The notes beneath the pieces were generated by a model. It had not been told where the DNA came from. It searched no databases and saw only the letters and a list, made by a program, of their open reading frames with translations. From the NCBI GenBank assembly GCA_964615975.1, contig CAZTTH010000003.1:52870-116869 (forward strand): a stretch of 64,000 nt of DNA, given 5' to 3'. This DNA is from CAZTTH01 sp964615975. GTDB lineage: Bacteria; Verrucomicrobiota; Lentisphaeria; JABSQK01; JAJFLO01. This document shows positions 16,344 to 24,970 of the stretch, piece after piece. Each line of letters opens with the position of its first letter. The first letter of the stretch is position 1. The position numbers were made by a program, and so were the translations under genes.

Positions 16344-18428
16344 TTATTTTCCCAGGGCAATGAAAATGTTATCAGAAAATTCCGTATTCATGATTTCGGG
16401 ATGTTCGCGATATTGTACGCAACGCTTGCTGAATACCTGTATTGGGCCATCGCTTGGCCATTGCTTTTGTAACTCCTTCATGATTAAGTAACACGCCTCG
16501 AATTTATGATCAAGAAACAATTGCCGCCCTTCGTCAAAGCGCTTTATCAATTGTTTGATATTATCCTCGTCACCAGGGTTTTTCTCGAAGACCTGATACA
16601 CTTTGATCGCCGTGGTTTTACCTTTGACCTGAACTGAATCGAGCTCGCGTATCAATATCGCGGCAGACTGCCAGGCAGCGGAAACCTGAGCGGCATGCCA
16701 GGTGGCCTCACTGATGATGATTGACACGCCATAATATTTACACAATCCTTCCAGCCGTGACGCCAAATTTACCGCATCGCCCAATACCGTATAATTGAGG
16801 CGATTTTCAGCGCCCATATTCCCCGCCACCAGAATTCCGGAATTAATTCCAATACCGATCTGGATGTGCTTCTGATTGCGCGCGCCGAGGGCACGATTGA
16901 AATTTTGCAATGAAAACATCATTTCCTGAGCAGCCAGAACGGCATCAAGAGCATCGTTCGCATGATTTCGGGGAACGCCAAAAAGCGCCATAATCGCATC
17001 GCCGATGTATTTGTCGATGACTCCATGATGACGATCGATGCAGGCGCTCATTTGGGTAAAATAACGATTCAGCAATTCCAACAATTCCGTGGGCTGCATG
17101 CCTTCGGTAAGAGATGTAAAATCGCGAATATCCGAAAAGAGTATGGTGGCGTGTTTTTCCTCACCGCCGAGCAGGCATTCTCCAGTCAACATTTCGGTGG
17201 CGATTTCTTCCGACACCACTTTGTTCATGATCGCTCTTACCCGTTCTTTTTCCGCCAGTCCGGTGATCATGCTGTTGAATGCGGTTCCCAGGTGATGGAA
17301 TTCATCGTGAGAATCGATTTGCAGACGGTACTTCAGGTTGCCTTTTGCGACTTCCCCCGTGGCCTGTTGCAGACAGGCAATCGGCTTGGTGATTTTAAGA
17401 GAAAGCAGGAACCCGGTCAAGACCGCGATTCCGATACCAAAAACACCGATCAAAATCAACTTTTCCAGGATTTCCTTGAGAAATGCCAGCTCTCGATCCA
17501 GGGATTTTAAGGTAACATACATGGTGGCGACAGCCTTATCTTCCTCCATCAAATAGGTGGGGATGAATTGAATGCGCCGCCCGCTGGGGGTGTTGAATAG
17601 CGCGGGTGATTGCCATTCATATGGAGAGATGGCAAAAAGGAACCGCTCATTTAATAATTTTTTCCGGTAAACAATCCCCATGGCATGAGCCTGAAGATCA
17701 TGCACAATATCCGCGTTCTGCATGGTCGCGGCGAATGCGGTCAATAGTCGTTGATGGTGTTGCGGCTGGGGACTCCAGCGCGTGCTTAAAAAGACCTGTC
17801 CTTCCTTGAGAAATCCCAAATCCACCGCGCTGATTTCCTGGATGCGATTCATTTCTTCCACGGTAATCTCATTACCCAGGACCATGATCCCGACCATCAG
17901 TTCATTGAGAAAATAGGGTTCGATCAACAATTGATAATACCGGTGATTGGCGAAGAAAAACAAAATCCCGCTTTTGCCGGTATTGACGCAGTCGAGAAAT
18001 ATTCCGGTTCGGGTGATGCCAGCGCGCAAGTCGTTTCCCAATTGATTGCCGGCAATCACCTTGCCGGTGGTATCGGCAAGCACGATCACATCGATGGTGC
18101 CCTGGTAGTAGCGATAAATTTCATCCTGGACCAAATCATCACGGGTCACTTGATCAAAATCCGGATCGGTAAATAATTCCTTGATCAACCCATGTCCCAA
18201 CAGCGATTGAAAGGAGGTGGTTAATTGTATGAAGCTTTCGTCAAATAGCTTTTGCACCATCAATTGGGTGGCGGTAAAATCAGCCTGAATCCGGGCATTA
18301 AAACGGGATTCAAGAATGCTCTTGACAAAATGATAGGACGCGAGCAGAACCAGCAGCACGATGGTGGAAATAACCAGAGTCAACTTGAATTTGAAAGGAA
18401 GAAACCAACGGCTCGTTTTCATGGTCAT
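16344..18428 (-). CDS. Membrane-bound class III adenylate cyclase with HAMP
   Basis: 694 residues. TM1 about 14-36, a large extracytoplasmic sensor (about 37-325), TM2 about 327-350, HAMP about 350-405, then a class III catalytic domain (about 425-610). Metal ligands lie in LFSDIRDFT and YIGDAIMALFG. Adenine-selecting Lys (IDKYIGD) and Asp (VLGDAVNLASRLE) and the transition-state Asn and Arg are all present, which indicates cAMP synthesis. The tail (about 620-694) is TPR-like. The sensor resembles a Cache-type domain but I cannot place it. No cAMP receptor protein is encoded in the window. It is followed 184 bp upstream on the same strand by the cupredoxin-like gene. Confidence 0.92.
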   Translation of the reverse strand: MTMKTSRWFLPFKFKLTLVISTIVLLVLLASYHFVKSILESRFNARIQADFTATQLMVQKLFDESFIQLTTSFQSLLGHGLIKELFTDPDFDQVTRDDLVQDEIYRYYQGTIDVIVLADTTGKVIAGNQLGNDLRAGITRTGIFLDCVNTGKSGILFFFANHRYYQLLIEPYFLNELMVGIMVLGNEITVEEMNRIQEISAVDLGFLKEGQVFLSTRWSPQPQHHQRLLTAFAATMQNADIVHDLQAHAMGIVYRKKLLNERFLFAISPYEWQSPALFNTPSGRRIQFIPTYLMEEDKAVATMYVTLKSLDRELAFLKEILEKLILIGVFGIGIAVLTGFLLSLKITKPIACLQQATGEVAKGNLKYRLQIDSHDEFHHLGTAFNSMITGLAEKERVRAIMNKVVSEEIATEMLTGECLLGGEEKHATILFSDIRDFTSLTEGMQPTELLELLNRYFTQMSACIDRHHGVIDKYIGDAIMALFGVPRNHANDALDAVLAAQEMMFSLQNFNRALGARNQKHIQIGIGINSGILVAGNMGAENRLNYTVLGDAVNLASRLEGLCKYYGVSIIISEATWHAAQVSAAWQSAAILIRELDSVQVKGKTTAIKVYQVFEKNPGDEDNIKQLIKRFDEGRQLFLDHKFEACYLIMKELQKQWPSDGPIQVFSKRCVQYREHPEIMNTEFSDNIFIALGK

Positions 18429-18612
18429 TATTCCGTCTCTCGGGGATTCAATATTGACATAAGATTTGATTGGGCCGGTGCCGGGTGTTACCTGGACTCA
18501 CCCGCCCGTGAGCTCAGATAATTTCCAGGATGACATGACCTATAACAGAGGTCGGATCATTGGCGATCTTCAGGTTGATTTTACCGCCGACAAACCCAGT
18601 CATATTCACCGA

Positions 18613-19275
18613 TCAATAACGATCCCGGCTCCGGTTATAGGAATTGCCGTCTTTATTTTTATGTTTGATCATCTGTTTAAGCACGAGTTTGCTGATCACC
18701 GTCAAGGGAACGGTCTGGGGCGTCTCATTCACCACGATTTCCTGTTTTGTGGCGCCGCCAAACAGGTGCCAGGCATTGAGCGTGTAGGTGCCCGGGGGGA
18801 TGTCTTTGATGACATATGACCCATCACTGCCGGTGATGGCAAAATATCGGTTTTCGAGAACCAGGATATCCGCCATCATTTGCTGATGGATATTACAATA
18901 GATGGTGAAAAAACCACTGTGTTCGAATTTTACCGCGCGAAAGTCATCCTTGGGAAATCGCGCCAAATCGAAACTCATCATCTCATGTTTGCAAAAGACA
19001 TTATGCTGAATCGTATCACGATTCCAAAACTCAACGCTTTGCCCTTTGACAATCGCTAAAACCCGCGGCGCAAAGGATTTGTTGATTTGTTCGATGATAC
19101 CTGGGGTCTGCGGTGGCAGGGTCTCAATACCAGTAAGATAAATGACTCCATTGGAGCTATCCGACAACAGTGTCTTACCATCTTTTTCAAAAATGGTCAG
19201 TATTCCATTGAGATCACCGGCGCAAAGTAAAAAATTGCTTGATAGAAACACGAAAATATAAAGAATGTATGTCAT
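18613..19275 (-). CDS. Secreted cupredoxin-like protein with carboxypeptidase-regulatory domain
   Basis: 220 residues with an N-terminal signal (YILYIFVFLSSNFLLCAG). Residues about 30-140 have the plastocyanin/methylamine-utilisation pattern: VKGQSVEFWNRDTIQHNVF, then FTIYCNIHQQMMADILVL. His in QHN, Cys and His in YCNIH and the following Met would be type 1 copper ligands. Residues about 143-185 form a carboxypeptidase-regulatory-like/transthyretin fold (ITGSDGSYVIKDIPPGTYTLNAWH). It probably acts in the periplasm as an electron carrier or copper-binding sensor. It lies upstream of the adenylate cyclase on the same strand. Copper binding is inferred from motifs. Confidence 0.8.
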   Translation of the reverse strand: MTYILYIFVFLSSNFLLCAGDLNGILTIFEKDGKTLLSDSSNGVIYLTGIETLPPQTPGIIEQINKSFAPRVLAIVKGQSVEFWNRDTIQHNVFCKHEMMSFDLARFPKDDFRAVKFEHSGFFTIYCNIHQQMMADILVLENRYFAITGSDGSYVIKDIPPGTYTLNAWHLFGGATKQEIVVNETPQTVPLTVISKLVLKQMIKHKNKDGNSYNRSRDRY

Positions 19276-19358
19276 GGTATGGGTCTGGCTTTTATCTTGC
19301 TATAAAGTAAAACTAATGGCGTGAATAACTTTTCTCAATCTAGCTCCCGATATTTCGC

Positions 19359-20204
19359 ATGAATGAACATTACCATATCGTCAATGGCAGGCTTGTTCCT
19401 GAATCCGAATTGAAAATTTCACCCCGGGACATTGGTTTCAGGAGAGCCTATGGAGTCTTCGACTATCTTTTGACCTATCATGGCGCCCAGCCGTTTCATT
19501 GGCCGGATCACCTCGATCGCCTCTACCGCTCCGCCGCCCAGATTTCGTTGTCCATTCCCTGGCCCAAAGAACAATTCAGTGAATGGCTGTTCGCCGCATT
19601 GGCGGCAAATACCTGGCCAGGAGAAAAAGCGATCACGATTATCGTTACCGGAGGAGTGGGGTGTGATAGCATAACCGCCGATCCGGAAATGCCCGGGGTG
19701 GTGATCATGATCGACCCCAGACCAGTATATCCGGCGGCGTATTACGAGCAGGGCGTCAAAGCGATTACCGTGGAACACAAACGCTATCTGCCCACCGCCA
19801 AAACCCTCGATTATATCGCCGGCATCCGGCATCTGACTCTGCATCGCGAACAAGGAATTCGTGAAGTCATATATTTTGATCCGCAGCAGGTGTATGAAGC
19901 GATCACCGCGAATCTATTCGCGGTGATCGATAACCGGATATATACTCCCGCCACCAATGTTTTGCCGGGCATAACCAGGAAAGTATTGCTGCAACTCCTG
20001 AGCATTAATGAACCCGCGATCAGGGAAGATTTTTCCCTCGCACAATTGCGCCGTGCCAGCGAGATTTTTCTTACTTCCAGCAGCAAGGAGATTCTGCCGG
20101 TAACCAGACTTGATCATGACCCCGTCGGCAACGGCGCCATTGGTCCCGTCACCGCGGAGGCCATGGCCCTGTTTCAGCAGTATATTGAAACTTGCAATAA
20201 GTAA
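19359..20204 (+). CDS. Class IV PLP-dependent aminotransferase
   Basis: 281 residues, the usual length of fold-type IV enzymes (branched-chain aminotransferase, D-amino acid transaminase, aminodeoxychorismate lyase). Seen: VNGRLVPESELKISPRDIGFRRAYGVFDYL, PLP lysine Lys148 in TAKTLDYIAG, a Glu in VYEAITANLFAVI, LPGITRKVLLQL and FLTSSSKEILPVTRLD. The EAITANLF segment replaces the EGSSSN of typical branched-chain enzymes, so substrate cannot be assigned. It is transcribed divergently from the cupredoxin gene, with 83 bp between them. A likely terminator follows. Confidence 0.9.
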   Translation: MNEHYHIVNGRLVPESELKISPRDIGFRRAYGVFDYLLTYHGAQPFHWPDHLDRLYRSAAQISLSIPWPKEQFSEWLFAALAANTWPGEKAITIIVTGGVGCDSITADPEMPGVVIMIDPRPVYPAAYYEQGVKAITVEHKRYLPTAKTLDYIAGIRHLTLHREQGIREVIYFDPQQVYEAITANLFAVIDNRIYTPATNVLPGITRKVLLQLLSINEPAIREDFSLAQLRRASEIFLTSSSKEILPVTRLDHDPVGNGAIGPVTAEAMALFQQYIETCNK

Positions 20205-20228
20205 TGCTAACTCAATGTCTCTTTCATG

Positions 20229-20262
20229 GGAATGAAATCTTCCCTTAGGATTCCGTTTTTTT
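20229..20262 (+). terminator. Probable intrinsic terminator of the aminotransferase gene
   Basis: GGAAT at 20229-20233 pairs with ATTCC at 20250-20254, followed at once by GTTTTTTT. The stem is short (5 bp), so strength is uncertain, but position 25 bp after the stop fits. Confidence 0.4.
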
Positions 20263-20574
20263 AGGCAAACTGCGGTTATAGGTGATGTAATTATACGAGA
20301 ACTACATGAGGCAGGTCGGTGATGGGGAAGTGGGAAGTATAAACGAGAGTAAAGCAAACAACATATGTGTATAATATAACTGTTTATAAATTTGATTAAT
20401 GAAATCGCGTGGGATCACCGGACTTTATATATTCGGTACATGGATAAATTTAGAGTAATTGAATTCTAACAATCTGAGTTAAGATCAACGTCATATACTT
20501 ACTGTTGGTTTACATATGACGTGACTTATCCTTAGCAATGGGCAGTAAAACCCGTCAAATGGATAGCGCCAGGT
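20263..20574. other. AT-rich gene-free gap
   Basis: No supported gene or RNA. The region is distinctly AT-rich towards the zinc-ribbon gene and probably came in with it. Confidence 0.4.
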
Positions 20575-21321
20575 ATGAATCATCTCAATGCCGACTCAAA
20601 TTTTCTTACAGAATATCAAGTGTGTCCGATATGTGGGCGTTCAGTTTCCGGTAGTAAACGATATCCGCGCTACGTATGTTCAAATTGCGTCAAACGTGCC
20701 GCGGACATAAAAGGACAAAAAGTAGTATTCTCAAATATCGATTTCGGAGGTGGTGTTCAGGGACATTATGTGGAGTCTGATAAGCCATATTCAGATCATG
20801 TTTGCATGATTGATGGAGTGAAATGCTTTGCTCAGGAAGCACGATTTGGGGGAATTGTTATACTGCCGGAAATTGATAGACAATTACACCCTTTACTTAA
20901 ACAGATAGATTATTGCGAACTAAACGCTCGCCAAAAGGAAAATTATAATTATCAAAAGCTATCTTCTGTATTAGCTGATTTTGGCTTCATTACGCATCGC
21001 CTTTCGGATGACTGGAATGGCGCTGATATGATCGCCCAGCACATTGAATGTGATCTATTTTTAAAAATTCAACTCAAGGGACGATTAACATTCTCAAAGA
21101 AGTATCAGGAAAAGGATATTTGGGTCGCTTTTCGAAGGGAAAACATTTGGTATCTTTATCCACACGACCCACTTCTTAAAATTGCTCTCGATACAACCAA
21201 CATTTCTAACACTGATTCATGGATAAATCGTGGTGGATATTCGTTCCCAGGAATACCTAATTCTCTCACGACTGAAATATCAAGATATATAATCGGAAAT
21301 CTATTCCATTCTAAACAATGA
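20575..21321 (+). CDS. Zinc-ribbon protein with possible PD-(D/E)XK nuclease fold
   Basis: 248 residues, not recognised as a whole. A zinc ribbon is formed by Cys17/Cys20 (CPIC) and Cys35/Cys38 (CSNC). A middle segment has MIDGVKCFAQEARFGGIVILPE. The C-terminal half contains GAD (Asp151) followed by FLKIQLKGR (Gln166, Lys168) between predicted strands, and then WVAFRRENIWYLYPHD. The D...(Q)xK spacing is like PD-(D/E)XK nucleases, but this is a weak motif and only an inference. AT-rich composition, gene-free flanks and the neighbouring toxin-antitoxin pair suggest an acquired cargo gene. It may be a nuclease or DNA-binding protein; no function is assigned. Confidence 0.6.
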   Translation: MNHLNADSNFLTEYQVCPICGRSVSGSKRYPRYVCSNCVKRAADIKGQKVVFSNIDFGGGVQGHYVESDKPYSDHVCMIDGVKCFAQEARFGGIVILPEIDRQLHPLLKQIDYCELNARQKENYNYQKLSSVLADFGFITHRLSDDWNGADMIAQHIECDLFLKIQLKGRLTFSKKYQEKDIWVAFRRENIWYLYPHDPLLKIALDTTNISNTDSWINRGGYSFPGIPNSLTTEISRYIIGNLFHSKQ

Positions 21322-21586
21322 TCATGACTGCAATATGGTGAATACAAAAAATTGTTATGATATTCAGTTTTTACTTATCACTGAAAAATTGCAGGAGTTG
21401 GGAAATGCCTTGCATTCCCCGCTGACGTTTAGGTGCAGCGGCATTCTGAATGTGATGTGGTTCTGGCATTTTTTACCGACCTTCAACCTGAAGATTATCA
21501 TGATCAACCATTGATGCCATCCCTGCACTACTGATTTAACCACACTTAAGTTACAGTTTTACGATACACTATGTTGAGTGATTGGA

Positions 21587-22006
21587 TTACAGAAGGTAAG
21601 TATCCATCTCGATGAGATCAAGTCCATCCACTCGAGAAAATTCTGAATGATTTAACGTCGCCAATCGCGCTTTGATATTCAAACATGTAGCAGCAATTAT
21701 CATATCGTACGCCCCAATTCGAATACCTTTGCCCTCCAAATTTGCCCATAATTCCGCATGTCTGCGAGCTTCGCCTATTTTGAAATCGACAATGGGAAGC
21801 TGATCTAAGATCGCTTCTACAAAAGCGACGCGCTTCTCTCTAATACTCTTATTGGAAGCGCGCTCACAACCAAGCAATAATTCCGAAGCTGTGATAACTG
21901 AAATCACGACGGTTTCTGTTATGGGTTGCTCAATGAGTAGGTGTCTTAAATCTATTTTTTTCTTCTCCGCGCCAATAATAACCGAAGTGTCTAAAACTAA
22001 TCCCAT
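21587..22006 (-). CDS. vapC: VapC-family PIN-domain toxin
   Basis: 139 residues with a PIN ribonuclease fold: Asp6 in LDTSVIIG, Glu42 in ITASELLLG, Asp101 in GAYDMIIAA and the C-terminal TLNHSEFSRVDGLDLI signature. VapC toxins cleave RNA, often tRNA. All of the main acidic residues are present, so it is probably active. It overlaps the antitoxin gene by 10 bp, downstream of it, as usual for the type II layout. The operator-promoter lies upstream of the antitoxin. Confidence 0.93.
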   Translation of the reverse strand: MGLVLDTSVIIGAEKKKIDLRHLLIEQPITETVVISVITASELLLGCERASNKSIREKRVAFVEAILDQLPIVDFKIGEARRHAELWANLEGKGIRIGAYDMIIAATCLNIKARLATLNHSEFSRVDGLDLIEMDTYLL

Positions 22007-22269
22007 TTACTCCTCGTTGTGATTAGGTTGGCTCTTGATGAAATCAAATCACGCTCAAAATCAGAAGCTTCGTTCTCTGTCAAATGTGGAATGTCCGCCA
22101 AATAATGAGACAAATCATGTGCCAGACACTTAGACGGTGCGACGGGAATAATTCTCGCCACCGGAACTCCAGACTTTAAAAGTGTTGTCGTTACTTGCGA
22201 ATAATATGTACGATTGATGATATCAGCAAAATTTCTTGCCGCATCAGTGACTGTAATAGTTTTTTTCAT
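21997..22269 (-). CDS. Phd/YefM-type antitoxin
   Basis: 90 residues. The N-terminal half has the Phd/YefM DNA-binding pattern (TVTDAARNFADIINR, VTTTLLKSGVPVARIIP); the C-terminal half (HLTENEASDFERDL) would wrap the toxin. It should neutralise VapC and repress its own operon. A near-perfect 25-bp palindrome overlapping a consensus promoter lies directly upstream. Overlap with vapC supports coupled translation. Confidence 0.9.
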   Translation of the reverse strand: MKKTITVTDAARNFADIINRTYYSQVTTTLLKSGVPVARIIPVAPSKCLAHDLSHYLADIPHLTENEASDFERDLISSRANLITTRSKWD

Positions 22270-22276
22270 AATAACA

Positions 22277-22306
22277 GATCATATAATCAGATTATAAGAT
22301 CGTCAA
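22277..22306 (-). promoter_or_regulatory. Promoter and palindromic operator of the Phd/VapC operon
   Basis: On the minus strand, TTGACG (22306-22301) and TATGAT (22283-22278) are 17 bp apart. The spacer and -10 lie within a palindrome at 22277-22301: arms GATCTTATAATC and GATTATATGATC, 11 of 12 positions complementary. Binding of the antitoxin there would block the promoter. It is 8 bp from the start codon, so the leader is very short. Confidence 0.72.
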
Positions 22307-22361
22307 TCTGTGATTTAATTAATCTTGAATTTCAGCTCCATGCCACTGAATGGATTGAACA

Positions 22362-23333
22362 TTATTCAGGCGAACATTCCCATCCATCTGGTATATCAAT
22401 GGACAACGCCCGGGCACATTTAATAAAATCATGCGGTAAAGCGGCAGTAAACTGGCACGGCTGTAAGGTGCCAGGGTGAGAGAATAACAGCTTCCACGCA
22501 TGCAGCATCTGGCGCGAGGCGGTAATCCGATTACGTATTTTCCTGCTGCCATATACCCGATCGCCAATCACCGGATGTCCGATCGTCGCCAGGTGAACCC
22601 GGATCTGATGAGTGCGCCCGGTGGCGATAGTGATCTCTAACAAGGTGGCGCCAATCCCAACCGCCCGGCATTGGTAATGAGTCGCCGCATACCGCCCGTG
22701 GCCATTAGTCACGACCGTCATTTTCTGTCGCCGCACCGGATGCCGACCAATCGCGGCCTCGATGATTCCCTGGTCATTGGGAGGAATGCCATGCACCAAT
22801 GCGAGATAGGTTTTGCCCACCGACCGGTTCTTAAAGTCCGCTTTAAGTTGCTGTTGTGCTTTTAGATTTTTCGCGATCAGCAACACTCCCGAGGTCTCCT
22901 TGTCCAAACGATGTACAATGCCCGGGCGGCGCTCGGCATCCATCATCGCGGTGAAACACGCGGGATTATGATTCAGCAGGACATGGATCAGAGTTTTCTG
23001 TTTTGTCCCGGCGCCGGGATGCACCGTTAATCCCGCCGGTTTATTGATGACCAGGATATCATCATCTTCATGGATCACCATGAGCTGACTATCGCTATCG
23101 GCGGTTATGAGATCGATCTCTGGCGCCGGCCAATTCACCTGAATCAGATCGCCAGCCTTGACGATTTCTCGTTTCCGGGGTTGAATCCCGTTGATCAGAA
23201 CCGTCCCTGCCGCGATCAATTTCTGCATATAGGAACGGGATTTTTCTGGATAAGCGGCGGCCAGGAGTAAATCCAGGCGCTCCCCGGCCATCTTGGGGGT
23301 GATGGTTAATGTTGAGTGGGGACAGGTATTCAT
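22362..23333 (-). CDS. rluD: RluD-type 23S rRNA pseudouridine synthase
   Basis: 323 residues from ATG 23333 (MNTCPHSTLTI); a GTG at 23360 is an alternative that would overlap lgt. An S4 RNA-binding domain (RLDLLLA...SRSYMQKLIAAGTVLINGI) precedes the catalytic domain with VINKPAGLTVHPG, HRLDKETSG (catalytic Asp), GKTYLALVHG and GRTHQIRVHL. It modifies large-subunit rRNA uridines (1911, 1915 and 1917 in E. coli). It follows lgt on the same strand by 13 bp; this pairing is common in other bacteria. RluC-like specificity cannot be excluded. Confidence 0.92.
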   Translation of the reverse strand: MNTCPHSTLTITPKMAGERLDLLLAAAYPEKSRSYMQKLIAAGTVLINGIQPRKREIVKAGDLIQVNWPAPEIDLITADSDSQLMVIHEDDDILVINKPAGLTVHPGAGTKQKTLIHVLLNHNPACFTAMMDAERRPGIVHRLDKETSGVLLIAKNLKAQQQLKADFKNRSVGKTYLALVHGIPPNDQGIIEAAIGRHPVRRQKMTVVTNGHGRYAATHYQCRAVGIGATLLEITIATGRTHQIRVHLATIGHPVIGDRVYGSRKIRNRITASRQMLHAWKLLFSHPGTLQPCQFTAALPHDFIKCARALSIDIPDGWECSPE

Positions 23334-23346
23334 ACTGATTATGGGA

Positions 23347-24177
23347 TCACGATGAAACACTTGCGGAGTGGTCCGGCAGGCCTTTAACGGATCTGATCAG
23401 TAACCCAATGCCAAGCGGCAGGAGCAGGAGACAAATAATCTGAGACTGGGTCAGGCCGGCATAGAGATGATAATAATCGCCGCGCCAAAATTCGACCCCG
23501 AACCGCCCGCAGGCATAGATAACAAGGTAAATCGCGGTCAGGAATCCATGGGCATGTTTTTTGCGTGACAGGAGGTATAAGGCTATGACGATTGCCAGGT
23601 TCAAGCCGCTCTGCAGTAATTGCGCGGGAATAACCGGCAGACACTGCGTTGAGGTGAAATCAATCAGGCCGCCATAGACCTGAGTATGCCAGACCGAGCT
23701 CTCGAGTGGGTAATGAAGGGCAAACCATGATGAGGTGGGGCGGCCGAAACAGCACCCATTGATCAGGCATCCAAAACGCCCAATCGCTTCCCCCAGCGGC
23801 AGGGCGAGCGCGATAAAATCAAAGGTCTTCAGGATACTTTGATGTTCTTGTCGGGATTTCCAGGCAACCCCCAGAGCGCCTCCCAAGATCCCGCCGAATA
23901 TCACCAGACCGCCATGATCAATGCGGATGATCTCCAGCCATTGATCCCGGAATTCATCGAGATTGAGGAGGACGTAAAATATCCGGGCGCCAATTATGCC
24001 CCCTAAAATCGCGGTGAAACACAGATCTGATACATACTGTTTATGAAATCCGAATCCCGAAGCCTGCCCCTGCAGATAAAACCAGGAAGCCAGAATCCCC
24101 AGGGTAACAAATATTCCATACCAATATATGGAAATACTGCCAAACTGTATGGCAATTTTATCGATTGATATGGTCAT
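23347..24177 (-). CDS. lgt: Prolipoprotein diacylglyceryl transferase
   Basis: 276 residues, about seven membrane helices. The Lgt signatures are present: RIDHGGLVIFGGILGG, the conserved GEAIGRFGCLINGCCFGRPT, and ARIFYVL. It transfers diacylglycerol to the lipobox cysteine in the inner membrane, the first step in lipoprotein maturation, and is needed for lipoproteins such as the S49 peptidase at 36560. GAGGATTCA precedes the ATG as ribosome-binding site. It is the first gene of the lgt-rluD pair. Confidence 0.95.
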   Translation of the reverse strand: MTISIDKIAIQFGSISIYWYGIFVTLGILASWFYLQGQASGFGFHKQYVSDLCFTAILGGIIGARIFYVLLNLDEFRDQWLEIIRIDHGGLVIFGGILGGALGVAWKSRQEHQSILKTFDFIALALPLGEAIGRFGCLINGCCFGRPTSSWFALHYPLESSVWHTQVYGGLIDFTSTQCLPVIPAQLLQSGLNLAIVIALYLLSRKKHAHGFLTAIYLVIYACGRFGVEFWRGDYYHLYAGLTQSQIICLLLLPLGIGLLIRSVKGLPDHSASVSS

Positions 24178-24262
24178 TGAATCCTCATAGAGGTTAAAGA
24201 GAGTCAGGTTTTAGGTTTTAGATGTAATTACGCGATTCATTCTCTGATCAGAGCGGCGCTCG

Positions 24263-24286
24263 GAATTCGACTGCTTGCAGTCTGAC
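24263..24286. repeat. 14-bp palindrome family, copy 1
   Basis: GGAATTCGACTGCTTGCAGT, then CTGA. The core GACTGCTTGCAGTC has 6-bp arms. Related copies are at 49823-49850, 53552-53580 and, degenerate and inverted, 61754-61774, all between genes. Confidence 0.6.
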
Positions 24287-24462
24287 TGGTTTCAATTCAA
24301 GTTAATTTGGATTGCAATATCTAGTGAATCATTTAAACTCTTGATTAATACTTGGAATTCAAATCTGATTGCGGTTATAATTTTACTCAATTATCAGTCC
24401 GAAGCTGAATCTAGCGTCGTCCAGTTAGTCCATATCCATCAAATAAATAATCGAGGTGACTC

Positions 24463-24945
24463 ATGCGCAAATTATTCAATTTATTCTTAGCCTTATCACT
24501 TTTTAGTTTTGCCTTTACCAGTTCAGCGCAACAGAAATCCCGCAAAAAATCGGCAAAAAAACCTGCATTCACCTGGGAAGAATATTTGAAGTTATGCGGC
24601 AACAGTATCCCTGAGCGGAATTTGAATTTCGAAGAAGTCAAAGGAAAAATCATTCTTTGGAAGGGGACCTTCACCAAAACCGATCAGGATCCCGCATTTA
24701 AGGATCATGAGACATGGGCGCCAGATGTGTTGCGCGTAAAAATGGAACCTTCGGAGGGTATTCTCGCCGATCTCAGGCTGCGTATCCCCAAGGCCAAAGC
24801 CGGGAAAATTTCATCCCTCACAATCGGAGACAGTATCGTTTTCAAAGGCAAAATCATGTACCTGGGCGATAAAATAACCGATCACATCATCGAGGTGGAT
24901 GATTTTAAAAAACTTGTCCCCAAGGGAACTGGCAAAGACAAATGA
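24463..24945 (+). CDS. Exported OB-fold-like protein of unknown function
   Basis: 160 residues with a good signal peptide (MRKLFNLFLALSLFSFAFTSSAQ) and GAGGTGACTC as ribosome-binding site. The mature part starts with a Lys-rich stretch (KSRKKSAKK) and then has FEEVKGKIILWKGTFTK ... LTIGDSIVFKGKIMYLGDKI. Two strand-rich segments with IVFKGKI-type patterns resemble small OB-fold (tRNA_anti-like) periplasmic proteins; this is only a resemblance. It converges with the O-antigen ligase gene, 25 bp away. Function unknown. Confidence 0.7.
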   Translation: MRKLFNLFLALSLFSFAFTSSAQQKSRKKSAKKPAFTWEEYLKLCGNSIPERNLNFEEVKGKIILWKGTFTKTDQDPAFKDHETWAPDVLRVKMEPSEGILADLRLRIPKAKAGKISSLTIGDSIVFKGKIMYLGDKITDHIIEVDDFKKLVPKGTGKDK

Positions 24946-24970
24946 TGCGGAATGCCGATTATTAATCGGA

